A stretch of 64,000 nt of DNA from Skeletonema tropicum (lineage: Eukaryota > Bacillariophyta > Thalassiosirophyceae > Thalassiosirales > Thalassiosiraceae): positions 1,116,001-1,180,000 of the forward strand of contig CM074133.1 of assembly GCA_037178625.1 (NCBI GenBank), written 5' to 3'. The translations under genes were made by a program, and so were the position numbers. This document shows positions 40,654-49,859 of the stretch, piece by piece (within the stretch, counting starts at the first letter, position 1; each line of letters opens with the position of its first letter). The notes below the pieces were generated by a model. It saw nothing but the letters and a program-made list of their open reading frames with translations. It did not search any database and was not told the origin of the DNA.

Positions 40654-42160
40654 ATCCCTCAGAAGACGGGTAATTAAAACTCTCATCTCAAGTTGAGCGA
40701 AGGCCTTGCCCAAGCAAACATGAGTGCCTCCACCAAAGATGGGATAGTTTGATCTGCCTTGAAATGGATCAATACCAGAATCAATGTCAGCATTATACAA
40801 TGGATGTTCCTTTGGCAAGAATCGTCTCATGTCGAATTTTTCATGAGACTTGTAGAGCTGCTCATCTGTGGTTGCCATCAAGATTGAATAATTGAATTGA
40901 GCACCAACACCGAACGAATACCCCTTGTGATGAAGCTCTTTGACAGCCTTCCGAAAACTACCGCCGACGGGAGGATCACATCTCCATGATTCATGTATGC
41001 ACGCATTCAGTACAGGAGCACTCTTCAATTCATCCGCCACCAAAGGATCACTTAATGTCGACACTTCAGTTACCAATGCGTCCATTGCATCCTTGTTCTC
41101 ACTAAGATGATACAAGAGAGTTGCGATTGATGCATTTGTTGTATCATGTCCAGCAAAGATAAGATTCAAGAGGTTATCTTTAATCTCATCACGAGTCATC
41201 ATTCGATTATTTTCCTTATCCTTTCCGTAAATGAGACGACCCATGATAGTAATCTGGGCTCGTTCCGAATCCTCTGGATTCTCCGATATGAATTTATCAA
41301 TGAGGACATCTATAGTGTTGAGAATTCGATCTCTAGCCTTCATTGCTACAGCGAATGGTGTACCAGGAACTTTCTTCGTTGTAAAAGACAAGAAGCCCCC
41401 CAACCATTGCTTAAAAATCGTCATGGAGAGACGTAATCATCTCTTCATCGACACTACCAAAAGCAGACACATAAAACAAACGCAATGCGTACATTTTGAA
41501 CACCTCGGAGGAATGAAATTCTCCCGCCTCACACCAAGTTTCCAGCTCATCTGATGTCGTTTCATCCATACACTTGAGATAATTGGTAACAAAGCGTGGC
41601 GCAAAGTAGGGCTCAAGCAATCTACGTAGTACGCGGTGATATTTTCCCGCCTGATTCGCTACTGCTCCAGGACCAAGTAGCATGACGATATTGGGCGGCC
41701 AAGCAATCTCAGTTAATGCCTTGCGATCATTGTTGAATAACCAATTCAGATCATCTTGCCCACCAGCTATTATGCTAGTCATCCCCAAGACACTTTGGGT
41801 GAATAGTGTGCCATATTTGCTTCGTTTTTCATGAAGAGATTTCATAATCCCACCCGAGGAAAGTGTTTGGATGAACTTGATTTCTCGCAGAATAGGAAAA
41901 CCTATATATCCCGGTGGTAACTTTCTTTGTAGGCGTTTTATGATTAGGTCAAGCTCATTCTTGACCATCCATAGCGTGAAGAGACCTGCAAGTGCGTAGG
42001 TTGCTGACGAATAGGGAGAGACCGAGTCAATAGCACGTGCTACCGATCGATGACAAGTGTAGGAGTACAAGATCGCTTTGATGACGTGCTCCACAGAAGA
42101 TGTCCAACATGATATCGGCGTTGCACTTGAAGTGGATTTGTTGCTCTTCTTCAAGCTCAT
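40561..42160 (-). pseudogene. Cytochrome P450 with a one-base frameshift in a homopolymer
   Basis: Two overlapping frames (42160-41411 and 41424-40561) form one P450 of about 532 residues if one T of a five-T run (plus-strand A-run near 41412-41416) is ignored, giving SLHDDFKQWLGG. The N-terminus has a possible anchor near YALAGLFTLWMV and then KLPPGYIGFPILRE. Later come GKYHRVLRRLLEPYF (C-helix), AGHDTTNAS (I-helix oxygen-binding Thr), ESWR (ExxR), and the haem loop FGGGTHVCLGKAF with the Cys ligand near residue 482. The pattern suggests the CYP26/CYP120-like group, whose members act on hydrophobic isoprenoid substrates; this is inference. The break may be a real lesion or an assembly error. 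All key residues are intact. Confidence 0.85.
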
Positions 42161-42259
42161 GATGAAGGAGAAGGAGTCTTACTTTTAACTTCTACTGACT
42201 TTAGTATATTATTGATATAATGACGATGCAGATGAAATACAATGGAGATGATACACAAC

Positions 42260-42544
42260 TCGGGTTAAGACGCAGCCCGCAACAGCAGCAGTCGTTCAAG
42301 ATTTCCCCACATACAAACCAACATAGCGTAGCGCTCTAGTAAAACCAGTACCGCATTGTAGCAGACTGGAGACAGTCTGACATTCTCTCAACGCACACAA
42401 TCCTCACTGGTCGACATCGCTCATCGCCGTTCGGCCGGAGGATACGCCCTCTCGACCTCTTTGGACCATTGTTTTCAACAACCAAGAAGTCAACAACCAT
42501 CTATTGCTACCGCAATCAACCTTTACTAACACCAAAATTGTTTT
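42260..42544 (+). repeat. A1 repeat of the second split-direct-repeat element
   Basis: 285 bp beginning TCGGGTTAAGACGCAGCCCG and ending CACCAAAATTGTTTT. It matches 55112-55392 with one 4-bp gap (CACATACAAACC against CACAAACC). Its last 58 bp also recur at 48984-49041. Confidence 0.9.
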
Positions 42545-42782
42545 AGATAACTGGCAAAAGCATTCATCAACATAATGAAAGTCGCTAGTTCGAGCCCCGA
42601 GTCAGGTACTCTACCTCCGCGCACGTAAGAGCCAGAGTAGTAAGAGCCATCAGTAGCCAGCCAGTAGCCTGTGGTCTGATGGGGGGATGGTGATAATATT
42701 GAACACCAGAGGCAACATTAGAATGCTCCATCTAATGTAGATAATCGGCTAGAGATGACTGTCACTTGATAGTGCAGTCAGG
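42545..42782 (+). repeat. Left arm of a 238-bp inverted repeat around the copia element
   Basis: From GATAACTGGCAAAAGCATTC to TAGTGCAGTCAGG; its inverse is at 48681-48929. A direct copy of its first 50 bp is at 48557-48609 and another at about 48928-48964. The copia element appears to have inserted into an inverted-repeat element, with later rearrangement on the right. Confidence 0.8.
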
Positions 42783-43026
42783 TCTAAAGTAAGCAATAAT
42801 CTGTCGAATGCCATACAAGCTGCAAGGCTCCGCGGACAATGGACGATCCTGAAGAAGTGAACGTGGCCGGTGGCGAGAGGTTTCACCCGATCTGGTGTCG
42901 TAGGTTGGGAGAGACAACGTTGCTGGGGATAAGATTCCTAAAGCCCAAATTAGCCGGAAACTGGTGCACTAAGGCACGGCTATTCCTACTCGATTCCCGA
43001 AGTATTACTGAGAGAAAGATCCGCCA
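42783..43026 (-). repeat. 3' LTR of the copia element
   Basis: Starts TCTAAAGTAAGCAATAATCT. The inner end is placed at ...GATCCGCCA, giving TG...at the 5' side on the minus strand, by analogy with the related 252-bp LTR. Because the right-hand copy is followed by a second element fragment, the repeat alone cannot fix this end. Confidence 0.75.
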
Positions 43027-43263
43027 TAGGCGTCTACTTACTACACGGTGTTATTGTTTATTTTTATTTCTTCGACTGTGAGCGCCATGATCAAAAAAGC
43101 GCGTTGGTGAAGGTCGTCGAAAGTCGACGTGTTCCAATCTTGAAGTTCTCATCCAAAAAAGATTGAGACACATATCCCGAAATAGAGATCCCTTCTCTAT
43201 TCAATATCTAAAATATCCCGTACGAAATGCATACGTCAACACTCCCCTATCATTGAGTATCTT

Positions 43264-46200
43264 CTAAGTCAACTTCTCCGGACAATCTAAAGTATCTCCA
43301 TGCCAGAAAAGTAAAGGTTGAAGAACTTGCCAAACAGCTTGCATACCCCAATGCTTGCTTAAAATGTCTGCAGGATTGTGCTTACCATTCAACCAAACAA
43401 ATGCGTAGTTTCCCGTAGCAATTGCCTCTCGAACAAAGTGATAGGACAACATTAAATGTCTCTTCGCAAGTCTAGAATGTGGTTGAGTAGTTGAGTCAAC
43501 AACGGTCTTGTTATCACCGATAAGAATCGATCGATCAACCATAGGTACTCCAAGATATAGAAGAGTATACTTCAAGTCTTTCAATTGTTCAATCGCTGTC
43601 CTAGCTGCAACATTCTCAGAACCAAAGGTGGCAGTTTCAACTGTGGATTGTTTCCTTGAGAACCAATCAATGGGTGTCTGATTGAGAAAGTGAAGAACTG
43701 CAGTGACTGCCTTTCCGCTCAGCATATCGTGATAGAGGTTGGCATCCACATAAGATAACGATTGCACTGGATTACCTCTCGCCGAAGGTAAATTCTTAGG
43801 ATATTCTTCCTTAGATCCAGCATATGGTGTACGTGACCAATCGTATTCCTCGAACTCCATATCCCGTAGATCTGGCATGTCAGTTCTATACCGAATGGTA
43901 GCATCAGTCATCTTGCAGAGGTAACCATACAATCCTTTGACCATCTCAAGGTGTCCCTTTCTAGGCTGAATTCTAAAACTACCAAGCGTCATCACGTGAA
44001 CCGTAATATCAATTCTCCCCAAAGATACTGCCCATTGTACCGCACCAATCAGTGACTGATATATCTTTGTTTCTTCATCATCGCAGAACTCAGAAGTATC
44101 TAACTCAGGATGGGCATTGGGTTCCATCGGTGATTTCTTGAAGCGTGGTTCTTCTCCAAACAGTCTAATGTAAGTCTCCTTCATCTTCTCAATGTACTTC
44201 TTGGGGGCAGAACAAAGAGTACCATCATCTTCTCTCCAATAGTCGCATCCCAATAGGTATTTGATCGGTTCAGTTCCCTTCAACTTGAACTTTGCAACAT
44301 CCGTCAAGTATCTGATGATTGCATTGGGATCTTTTGAACCAATAGTGAGATCATCTACATATGTCGCAATGTACTCATAGTATCCCTCAAAGATAGGAAC
44401 TGTGACCCCATCATAGGTAAAAGCAGGATCTTCTTCCTTCAATTCCTGTTGAGACATTACTGTTCCATCACTATTCATCGCTCTCATCCAAATATCTGGC
44501 TCAGCAGGGCATGGAGTGAATCCCATTTCTCGCAATACATCACTGAGGACCTCGTGAAATCTCTTAGCACTGGTTTTGAGTCCGTAAAGTGACCCGACGA
44601 TGATGAAGATGTGATCTTTCAGCTCCCCAAATTCTCCACCAGCAATAACGAAGACCTTCTCAGTAGTCTTGGCTTCGAGAAATGCATTTCCAATATCTGT
44701 CTGGTAAACCTCCAGATCATTGAGCTCAGATAGAAAAACAATGAGCCTAATACCACGAAGAGATACAACTCCAGAGTATACACTCTCCAACGGTGCATCA
44801 GTAAGATGTCCACCTGCGACAATCCTCGCTTTCCTCCTTCCATCATGCTTACAAGCATACACAATATGAAGTCGAATCTTCTTGTAGCCTGGTGGTTCTC
44901 GAGTGGTATTGCGATGGCCTCGATCATCAAAAACATTGTACTCAAACATTTGATCTACTTCCTTCTTCTCGGCATCCTGCCAAAGGGTATCGCCATTCTC
45001 CTCGTCAAACTGCACTGCCTGCTCGTGATTCCTAGGAACTTTCACTCCAAACATGTAGATAGGAGTATTCTTGAAGCTCTTGCGTTTCGCCTCATTTACC
45101 ATACGCATCAGTTTCTTGGAATTGTTCGCAAGCTTCTTCAACTTCAACCTTGGGCACTGCTTTTGCCATTCATCCAGTAGATCATTATCCCTCGCGTACT
45201 CCGCAACAAGAAAGTTGTTGGTATCGTAGATGACGGTGATAGGCTCGTACGTGATCTCCCCAGATTCCCATAGAATGAGTACTTGAGGTATTTCTCCCCG
45301 TTTGGTAGTCCTCTTATGACCAATAATCCTCCTGAAGTTCCAGGACTTATCCTCATGCTGGATTTGCTCCTCAATAAACTCACACATGTCGTTCCAATCC
45401 ACAAATTCCTCGAGCTCGGTACCTCCGACTTTGACCTTGAACTTGTGTCTAGGTCCCTGTTTCTCTAGGTTGCGGTTGAACTCATCCCTCGCTTCCTCGT
45501 ATTCGTCCAAGTCGATTTCTTCATAATCAATGATGGTTGCCCTATTGTGAGTGCCATCCGTATTGTGTTTCATGAGAAAAGTTCTTCCAATCAATTCGTC
45601 AGGGGAAAACATTGCAGTTCTCTTCAGCTGGGGATCATCCATATCTCGTGTCTTCACTACCTCTTCGATACCTTCATCTTCAATATCTTTTGGCTTGGGG
45701 TCGTAAGGAGGAATATTGAGAATGTCCGTGTCAGGGTTAACCTTCCTGAGACAAGATCGGTACAGAATCTCCTGCGTTTCCTCGTTAAAGACCTTGAAGG
45801 TACAGCTGTGCCCAACATCCTCGGCGTATCCAATGAAGCGAACAATAATTTCATTAGACTCAGAAGAAAAATTCTTGCCAGATCCACGGTAGTTGCCAAT
45901 GAAGACAGGTTCCCAGAAGGTGAAGTGCGTGAGCATGGAAATGTCCGGGGTTTGTCCAGTAAGAGCTTCGACGGGAGTTCTCCAATTCAAATATTGCTTC
46001 GCAGTCCTGTTCATGATGAACGTGACGTACTCAAAAGCCTCATACCAAGCCTCGATAGGTGCATCCGACCAATTCAGAACCCAATTAGCGAATTTCTTAA
46101 GCTCTCCGATCATCCTTTCCGCAAAATTCTGGTGGTGGAAGTATGGTTCTGACTGCCAGTCATCAATGAAGAGAGTGCGTAAAATATCGTGTGCCTTCTT

Positions 46201-47244
46201 GCTGATTTCTGCCTTAGCCCTATCCGACCCAAGCTTATCCATCGCACCACGTTTGCGAATCTCATCCTCCAGACAACGAGCAAAATCTCCATCGGTCTTG
46301 CATCCGTGAACAGAGATATACCGGGACATCTTACCAGCAAAAACTTGAGCGGCATTAATACCTCCCCATGCTGTTACGTCGGCGAAGACAGTATCAGTAA
46401 AGACAATCTCATGACGGCGAAAGACATTGAGGGCCGGGTATGGAGACCGGTATGTCATAAACTTGTTCGTGGAAGGTATGTGTCGGTAGTACTGAGTGGT
46501 AGAATCGAAGGTACTGCGGACTGTGGAAGCAGGTACGTTGAGAAAATACTTGCGATACTCTTGGTATTGGATAGGATCGAGACGTTGCTGCGCGTATTGG
46601 TGGTTGAGGTTACCAAGTGTAGAGTAGCATTCATAGACATTGGAATACACTTCAACTGGGAAGGACATCTCGTAGGCACAATGTATGGGATCCGTCGGCA
46701 TCGGTAGTAGTTCCCCGGTGGAAACGACTCGTCGTTCATAACCGGAAGACATGGCTAACAGATCTTCAATGGGGTCTCCCGACTCCTGCTCCCCATAATT
46801 CGTGGTGATAAACTCCCCATATTGGTTGGCATTAGGATGAACAGGAACCGATAGGTAGGGACTTTCTTGAGGATCGATCAAAGGAACCTTGGAAGACTTG
46901 TTCGTATCGTAGCGAGATGGATCCCAAGGAAGGTCACGAGTCATGCTGACGGTAGGAAGAAGTAAGTCATCATCATCCGGGTACTGCATCTTGATGTAAG
47001 GTAAGCCATTCTCAAAGTCAAGTGGTACTTCGTGTCCCTCAAGTGTAGTCAGGCATTGCTTACCTCCTAGAAGTTCCGACTCATCATGAATGGTGCACCC
47101 ATTGTCGGCAAGTTGAATCTTGGAATGGATAGTTTTTCCATTCTGTAACTCCCCATACTCGTGAAACATCATGAGAACAAAGTTGCCATCACTCAATTGC
47201 ACCTTGGCAGCGTAGGTCCCAATCTTAAGCTGTGGAATATTCAA
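43264..47244 (-). CDS. Copia pol polyprotein: integrase, reverse transcriptase, RNase H
   Basis: A 1326-codon frame with no ATG at its upstream end; it follows the protease frame by a frameshift near 47290. The integrase core has TDT, GSDRAK and the NFAERMIGE glutamate (about residues 285-380); the usual HHCC zinc region is not obvious. RT starts near TLWQDAEKKEV, with VYQTDIGNAFLEA and the catalytic YVDD in ATYVDDLTIG, and ends with the Q-W-A-V-S block. RNase H has YVDANLYHD, a glutamate in SENVAARTAIEQ, IGDNKTVV and HNPADILSK. The long acidic linker between integrase and RT is usual for the CoDi group. The frame is uninterrupted, so this enzyme set may be active in trans. Confidence 0.88.
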   Translation of the reverse strand: MNIPQLKIGTYAAKVQLSDGNFVLMMFHEYGELQNGKTIHSKIQLADNGCTIHDESELLGGKQCLTTLEGHEVPLDFENGLPYIKMQYPDDDDLLLPTVSMTRDLPWDPSRYDTNKSSKVPLIDPQESPYLSVPVHPNANQYGEFITTNYGEQESGDPIEDLLAMSSGYERRVVSTGELLPMPTDPIHCAYEMSFPVEVYSNVYECYSTLGNLNHQYAQQRLDPIQYQEYRKYFLNVPASTVRSTFDSTTQYYRHIPSTNKFMTYRSPYPALNVFRRHEIVFTDTVFADVTAWGGINAAQVFAGKMSRYISVHGCKTDGDFARCLEDEIRKRGAMDKLGSDRAKAEISKKAHDILRTLFIDDWQSEPYFHHQNFAERMIGELKKFANWVLNWSDAPIEAWYEAFEYVTFIMNRTAKQYLNWRTPVEALTGQTPDISMLTHFTFWEPVFIGNYRGSGKNFSSESNEIIVRFIGYAEDVGHSCTFKVFNEETQEILYRSCLRKVNPDTDILNIPPYDPKPKDIEDEGIEEVVKTRDMDDPQLKRTAMFSPDELIGRTFLMKHNTDGTHNRATIIDYEEIDLDEYEEARDEFNRNLEKQGPRHKFKVKVGGTELEEFVDWNDMCEFIEEQIQHEDKSWNFRRIIGHKRTTKRGEIPQVLILWESGEITYEPITVIYDTNNFLVAEYARDNDLLDEWQKQCPRLKLKKLANNSKKLMRMVNEAKRKSFKNTPIYMFGVKVPRNHEQAVQFDEENGDTLWQDAEKKEVDQMFEYNVFDDRGHRNTTREPPGYKKIRLHIVYACKHDGRRKARIVAGGHLTDAPLESVYSGVVSLRGIRLIVFLSELNDLEVYQTDIGNAFLEAKTTEKVFVIAGGEFGELKDHIFIIVGSLYGLKTSAKRFHEVLSDVLREMGFTPCPAEPDIWMRAMNSDGTVMSQQELKEEDPAFTYDGVTVPIFEGYYEYIATYVDDLTIGSKDPNAIIRYLTDVAKFKLKGTEPIKYLLGCDYWREDDGTLCSAPKKYIEKMKETYIRLFGEEPRFKKSPMEPNAHPELDTSEFCDDEETKIYQSLIGAVQWAVSLGRIDITVHVMTLGSFRIQPRKGHLEMVKGLYGYLCKMTDATIRYRTDMPDLRDMEFEEYDWSRTPYAGSKEEYPKNLPSARGNPVQSLSYVDANLYHDMLSGKAVTAVLHFLNQTPIDWFSRKQSTVETATFGSENVAARTAIEQLKDLKYTLLYLGVPMVDRSILIGDNKTVVDSTTQPHSRLAKRHLMLSYHFVREAIATGNYAFVWLNGKHNPADILSKHWGMQAVWQVLQPLLFWHGDTLDCPEKLT

Positions 47245-47582
47245 ATCCCCAACACCAGTGATGTTGACATGCCTCGGCAGGGTAGCAGTAGGAAATCAAT
47301 CCTCATCTCCTTCGGATTAGCAAGTCCACCATTGGCACCGCCATCAATCAAACCAGCTATTTCAGCGGATAATGCAGCTGAAGCTTGGTACGTAACACAT
47401 CGATCGATAGTTAATCCACTATCATACTCTCTCTGTAGAATATGATCCTCCATAACCATTGAAACAATCCTTTCAGTAGGGACAGGATTGCTACTGAATA
47501 TCCCTTTTAAATAGGATAAGGGTCTCCGCCATCGTCCTCTGCGAAATACATCAGATTCCATATTAGCAGTCCCGACTACCAT
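47241..47582 (-). CDS. Copia leader and aspartic protease start
   Basis: A 113-codon frame with MESDVFRRGRWRRPLS, a spacer and IAGLIDGGANGGLANPKEM, the diatom-copia form of the aspartic protease motif (DSGA-like). After FLLLP the protease continues in the pol frame (HVNITGVGDLNIPQLKIG), so a frameshift is needed. Upstream, the homologous leader frame from the ATG at about 47659 (MQEDFSSRGDIN) is also shifted. The capsid region that should precede the protease is missing. Confidence 0.7.
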   Translation of the reverse strand: MVVGTANMESDVFRRGRWRRPLSYLKGIFSSNPVPTERIVSMVMEDHILQREYDSGLTIDRCVTYQASAALSAEIAGLIDGGANGGLANPKEMRIDFLLLPCRGMSTSLVLGI

Positions 47583-47878
47583 CGCTGGTCTCTAAGGAAG
47601 CGTCCACTGAAAACACCATCGGCATTAATATCGCCACGGGAAGAAAAATCCTCTTGCATGTTGATATCAGCGTCAGACAAAGATGTTGTCCTGTCTTTGA
47701 TCAGGTATCACGGGTACCCACTTGGTATGAAAGGAAATTTCGCTATGTATGAATAGCGGAGTCCACTTACATCAGGGAGAGTTGGGTGATCTCTAACTGC
47801 TAGAACAGTCGTGCGGTGACAGATTATTAATTCGGTAAATCTGAAGCCAGTCAGTCTGAGCAGCGAGACATGGAAATC

Positions 47879-48123
47879 TCTAAAGTAAGCAATAATCTGT
47901 CGAATGCCATACAAGCTGCAAGGCTCCGCGGACAATGGACGATCCTGAAGAAGTGAACGTGGCCGGTAGGCGAGAGGTTTCACCCGATCTGGTGTCGTAG
48001 GTTGGGAGAGACAACGTTGCTGGGGATAAGATTCCTAAAGCCCAAATTAGCCGGAAACTGGTGCACTAAGGCACGGCTATTCCTACTCGATTCCCGAAGT
48101 ATTACTGAGAGAAAGATCCGCCA
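47879..48123 (-). repeat. 5' LTR, shared with a second copia fragment
   Basis: Copy of 42783-43026 with one inserted base. It is followed at 48124 not by flanking host DNA but by copia 3' sequence, so it is the middle LTR of a tandem array. Confidence 0.8.
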
Positions 48124-48556
48124 TAGGCGTCTACTTACTACACGGTGTTATTGTTTATTTCTATTTCTTCGACTGTGAGCGCCATGATCAAAAAAGTGCG
48201 TTGGTGAAGGTCGTCGAAAGTCGACGTGTTCCAATCTTGAAGTTCTCATCCAAAAAAGATTGAGACACATATCCCGAAATAGAGATCCCTTCTCTATTCA
48301 ATATCTAAAATATCCCGTACGAAATGCATACGTCAACACTCCCCTATCATTGAGTATCTTCTAAGTCAACTTCTCCGGACAATCTAAAGTATCTCCATGC
48401 CAGAAAAGTAAAGGTTGAAGAACTTGCCAAACAGCTTGCATACCCCAATGCTTGCTTAAAATGTCTGCAGGATTGTGCTTACCATTCAACCAAACAAATG
48501 CGTAGTTTCCCGTAGCAATTGCCTCTCGAACAAAGTGATAGGACAACATTAAATGC
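48124..48556 (-). mobile_element. Truncated tandem copia copy: 3' region and last 62 codons of pol
   Basis: Nearly identical to 43027-43453, including the RNase H end HNPADILSK and the stop at 48361. Homology stops sharply at ...AACATTAAATG. This is the remnant of a second element that shared an LTR with the first, as made by unequal recombination or nested integration. Confidence 0.9.
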
Positions 48557-48983
48557 GGTTATCTACGTTAGTTGGCAAAAGCATTCATCAACATAATGAA
48601 AGTCGCTAGCGCCGAGATGACTGTCAGTGCAGTCCAGAACCTCGTGTTCGCATAGCGTAATATAGCCTAAGCATTACAAGCCTGACTGCACTATCAAGTG
48701 ACAGTCATCTCTAACCAATTATCTACATTAGATGGAGCATTCTAATGTTGCCCCTGGTGTTCAATATTATCACCATCCCCCCATCAGACCACAGGCTACT
48801 GGCTGGCTACTGATGGCTCTTACTACTCTGGCTCTTACGTGCGCGGAGGTAGAGTACCTGACTCGGGGCTCGAACTAGCGACTTTCATTATGTTGATGAA
48901 TGCTTTTGCCAACTAACGTAGATAACCGGTTATCTACGTTAGTTGGCAAAAGCATTCATCAACACACTGACAGTCATCTCGGC
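48557..48983. repeat. Right-hand inverted-repeat mosaic
   Basis: Contains a direct copy of the arm's first 50 bp (48557-48609), a unique piece, the inverted 238-bp arm (48681-48929) and a further direct copy of the terminal GGTTATCTACGTTAGTTGGC (about 48928-48964). The palindrome GATAACCGGTTATC lies at the arm junction. Confidence 0.75.
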
Positions 48984-49439
48984 AAGTCAACAACCATCTA
49001 TTGCTACCGCAATCAACCTTTACTAACACCAAAATTGTTTTTGCAATCAACCTTCACTAACACCACAATTGTTCTTTTAACATCGTTAACATGCCATCCT
49101 GTAAATACCTTCACCCTTCTCATCATGCCGCCTGCCGTCACCCAACGCCCGCCGCCGCCGCCACCCTTCGAAGTCATCCAACGCATCCGTCAATAATTAT
49201 TACCAACAACCCCCAACCACCCCCACCTTTCAAACTGGTAAAATCGTTTTTATCATCGTTAATATGTCATCTAGTAAGTATATTCACCGTTCGCATCATG
49301 CCGCCTGCCTCCACCAGCACCCGCCCCAGCCACCACTCCGCGAATCCACCCAATACACATCAGTTATCAATCAGAACTTCCGTGACACCTCTCATCCAAC
49401 CACCATACCGGTTCTAGGACACAGCGTCCTGAAACCCAC

Positions 49440-49759
49440 CACCTAGGCACTCAATCTCGAGGACCCCTAACCATACCACCACCTCCTCATCCGTCATAGT
49501 GACGTGATGAGGACACCACCACCTAGGCACTCAATCTCGAGGACCCCTAACCATACCACCACCTCCTCATCCGTCATAGTGACGTGATGAGGACACCACC
49601 ACCTAGGCACTCAATCTCGAGGACCCCTAACCATACCACCACCTCCTCATCCGTCATAGTGACGTGATGAAGACACCACCACCTAGGCACTCAATCTCGA
49701 GGACCCCTAACCATACCACCACCTCCTCATCCGTCATAGTGACGTGATGAGGACACCAC
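49440..49759 (+). repeat. 80-bp tandem repeat, 4 near-perfect copies
   Basis: The unit contains CCACCTAGGCACTCAATCTC and CATCCGTCATAGTGACGTGA. Copies differ by about one base (GATGAAGAC in copy 3). Confidence 0.95.
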
Positions 49760-49859
49760 CGACCATGTTAGTTTTTTAACTGACTTGATCTACCAACCAC
49801 CAGTTCATGCTGTCACCCGACGGCTGGTCCATTAGGCCAACCACCACCTGCCTACAAAA

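Larger units (their letters stand above)
42783..48123 (-). mobile_element. Ty1/copia (CoDi-like) retrotransposon lacking a gag region
   Basis: Minus-strand element with 3' LTR at 42783-43026 and 5' LTR at 47879-48123 (ends partly inferred). It carries protease, integrase, RT and RNase H in copia order. Only about 640 bp lie between the protease motif and the 5' LTR, too little for a usual gag. The leader shares ATCACGGGT...CCACTTGGTATGAAAGGAA and the peptide ANMESDVFRRGRWRRPLS with the element at 13946-17769. The LTRs differ by very few bases (one extra G-A in GGCCGGTAGGCG), so the insertion is young. Confidence 0.88.

Noticed and set aside
42575..42640. tRNA-like B-box word GTTCGAGCCCCGAG and its inverse at 48840-48885
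   Set aside because: The flanking bases do not form T-arm, anticodon or acceptor stems, and no A box stands at the right distance; it belongs to the inverted-repeat element.
42839..43081. 80-codon plus-strand frame
   Set aside because: It lies within the copia LTR and is antisense to the element.
49440..49759. CRISPR-like regular repeats
   Set aside because: Head-to-tail 80-bp units with no unique spacers, in a eukaryotic repeat region: a minisatellite.
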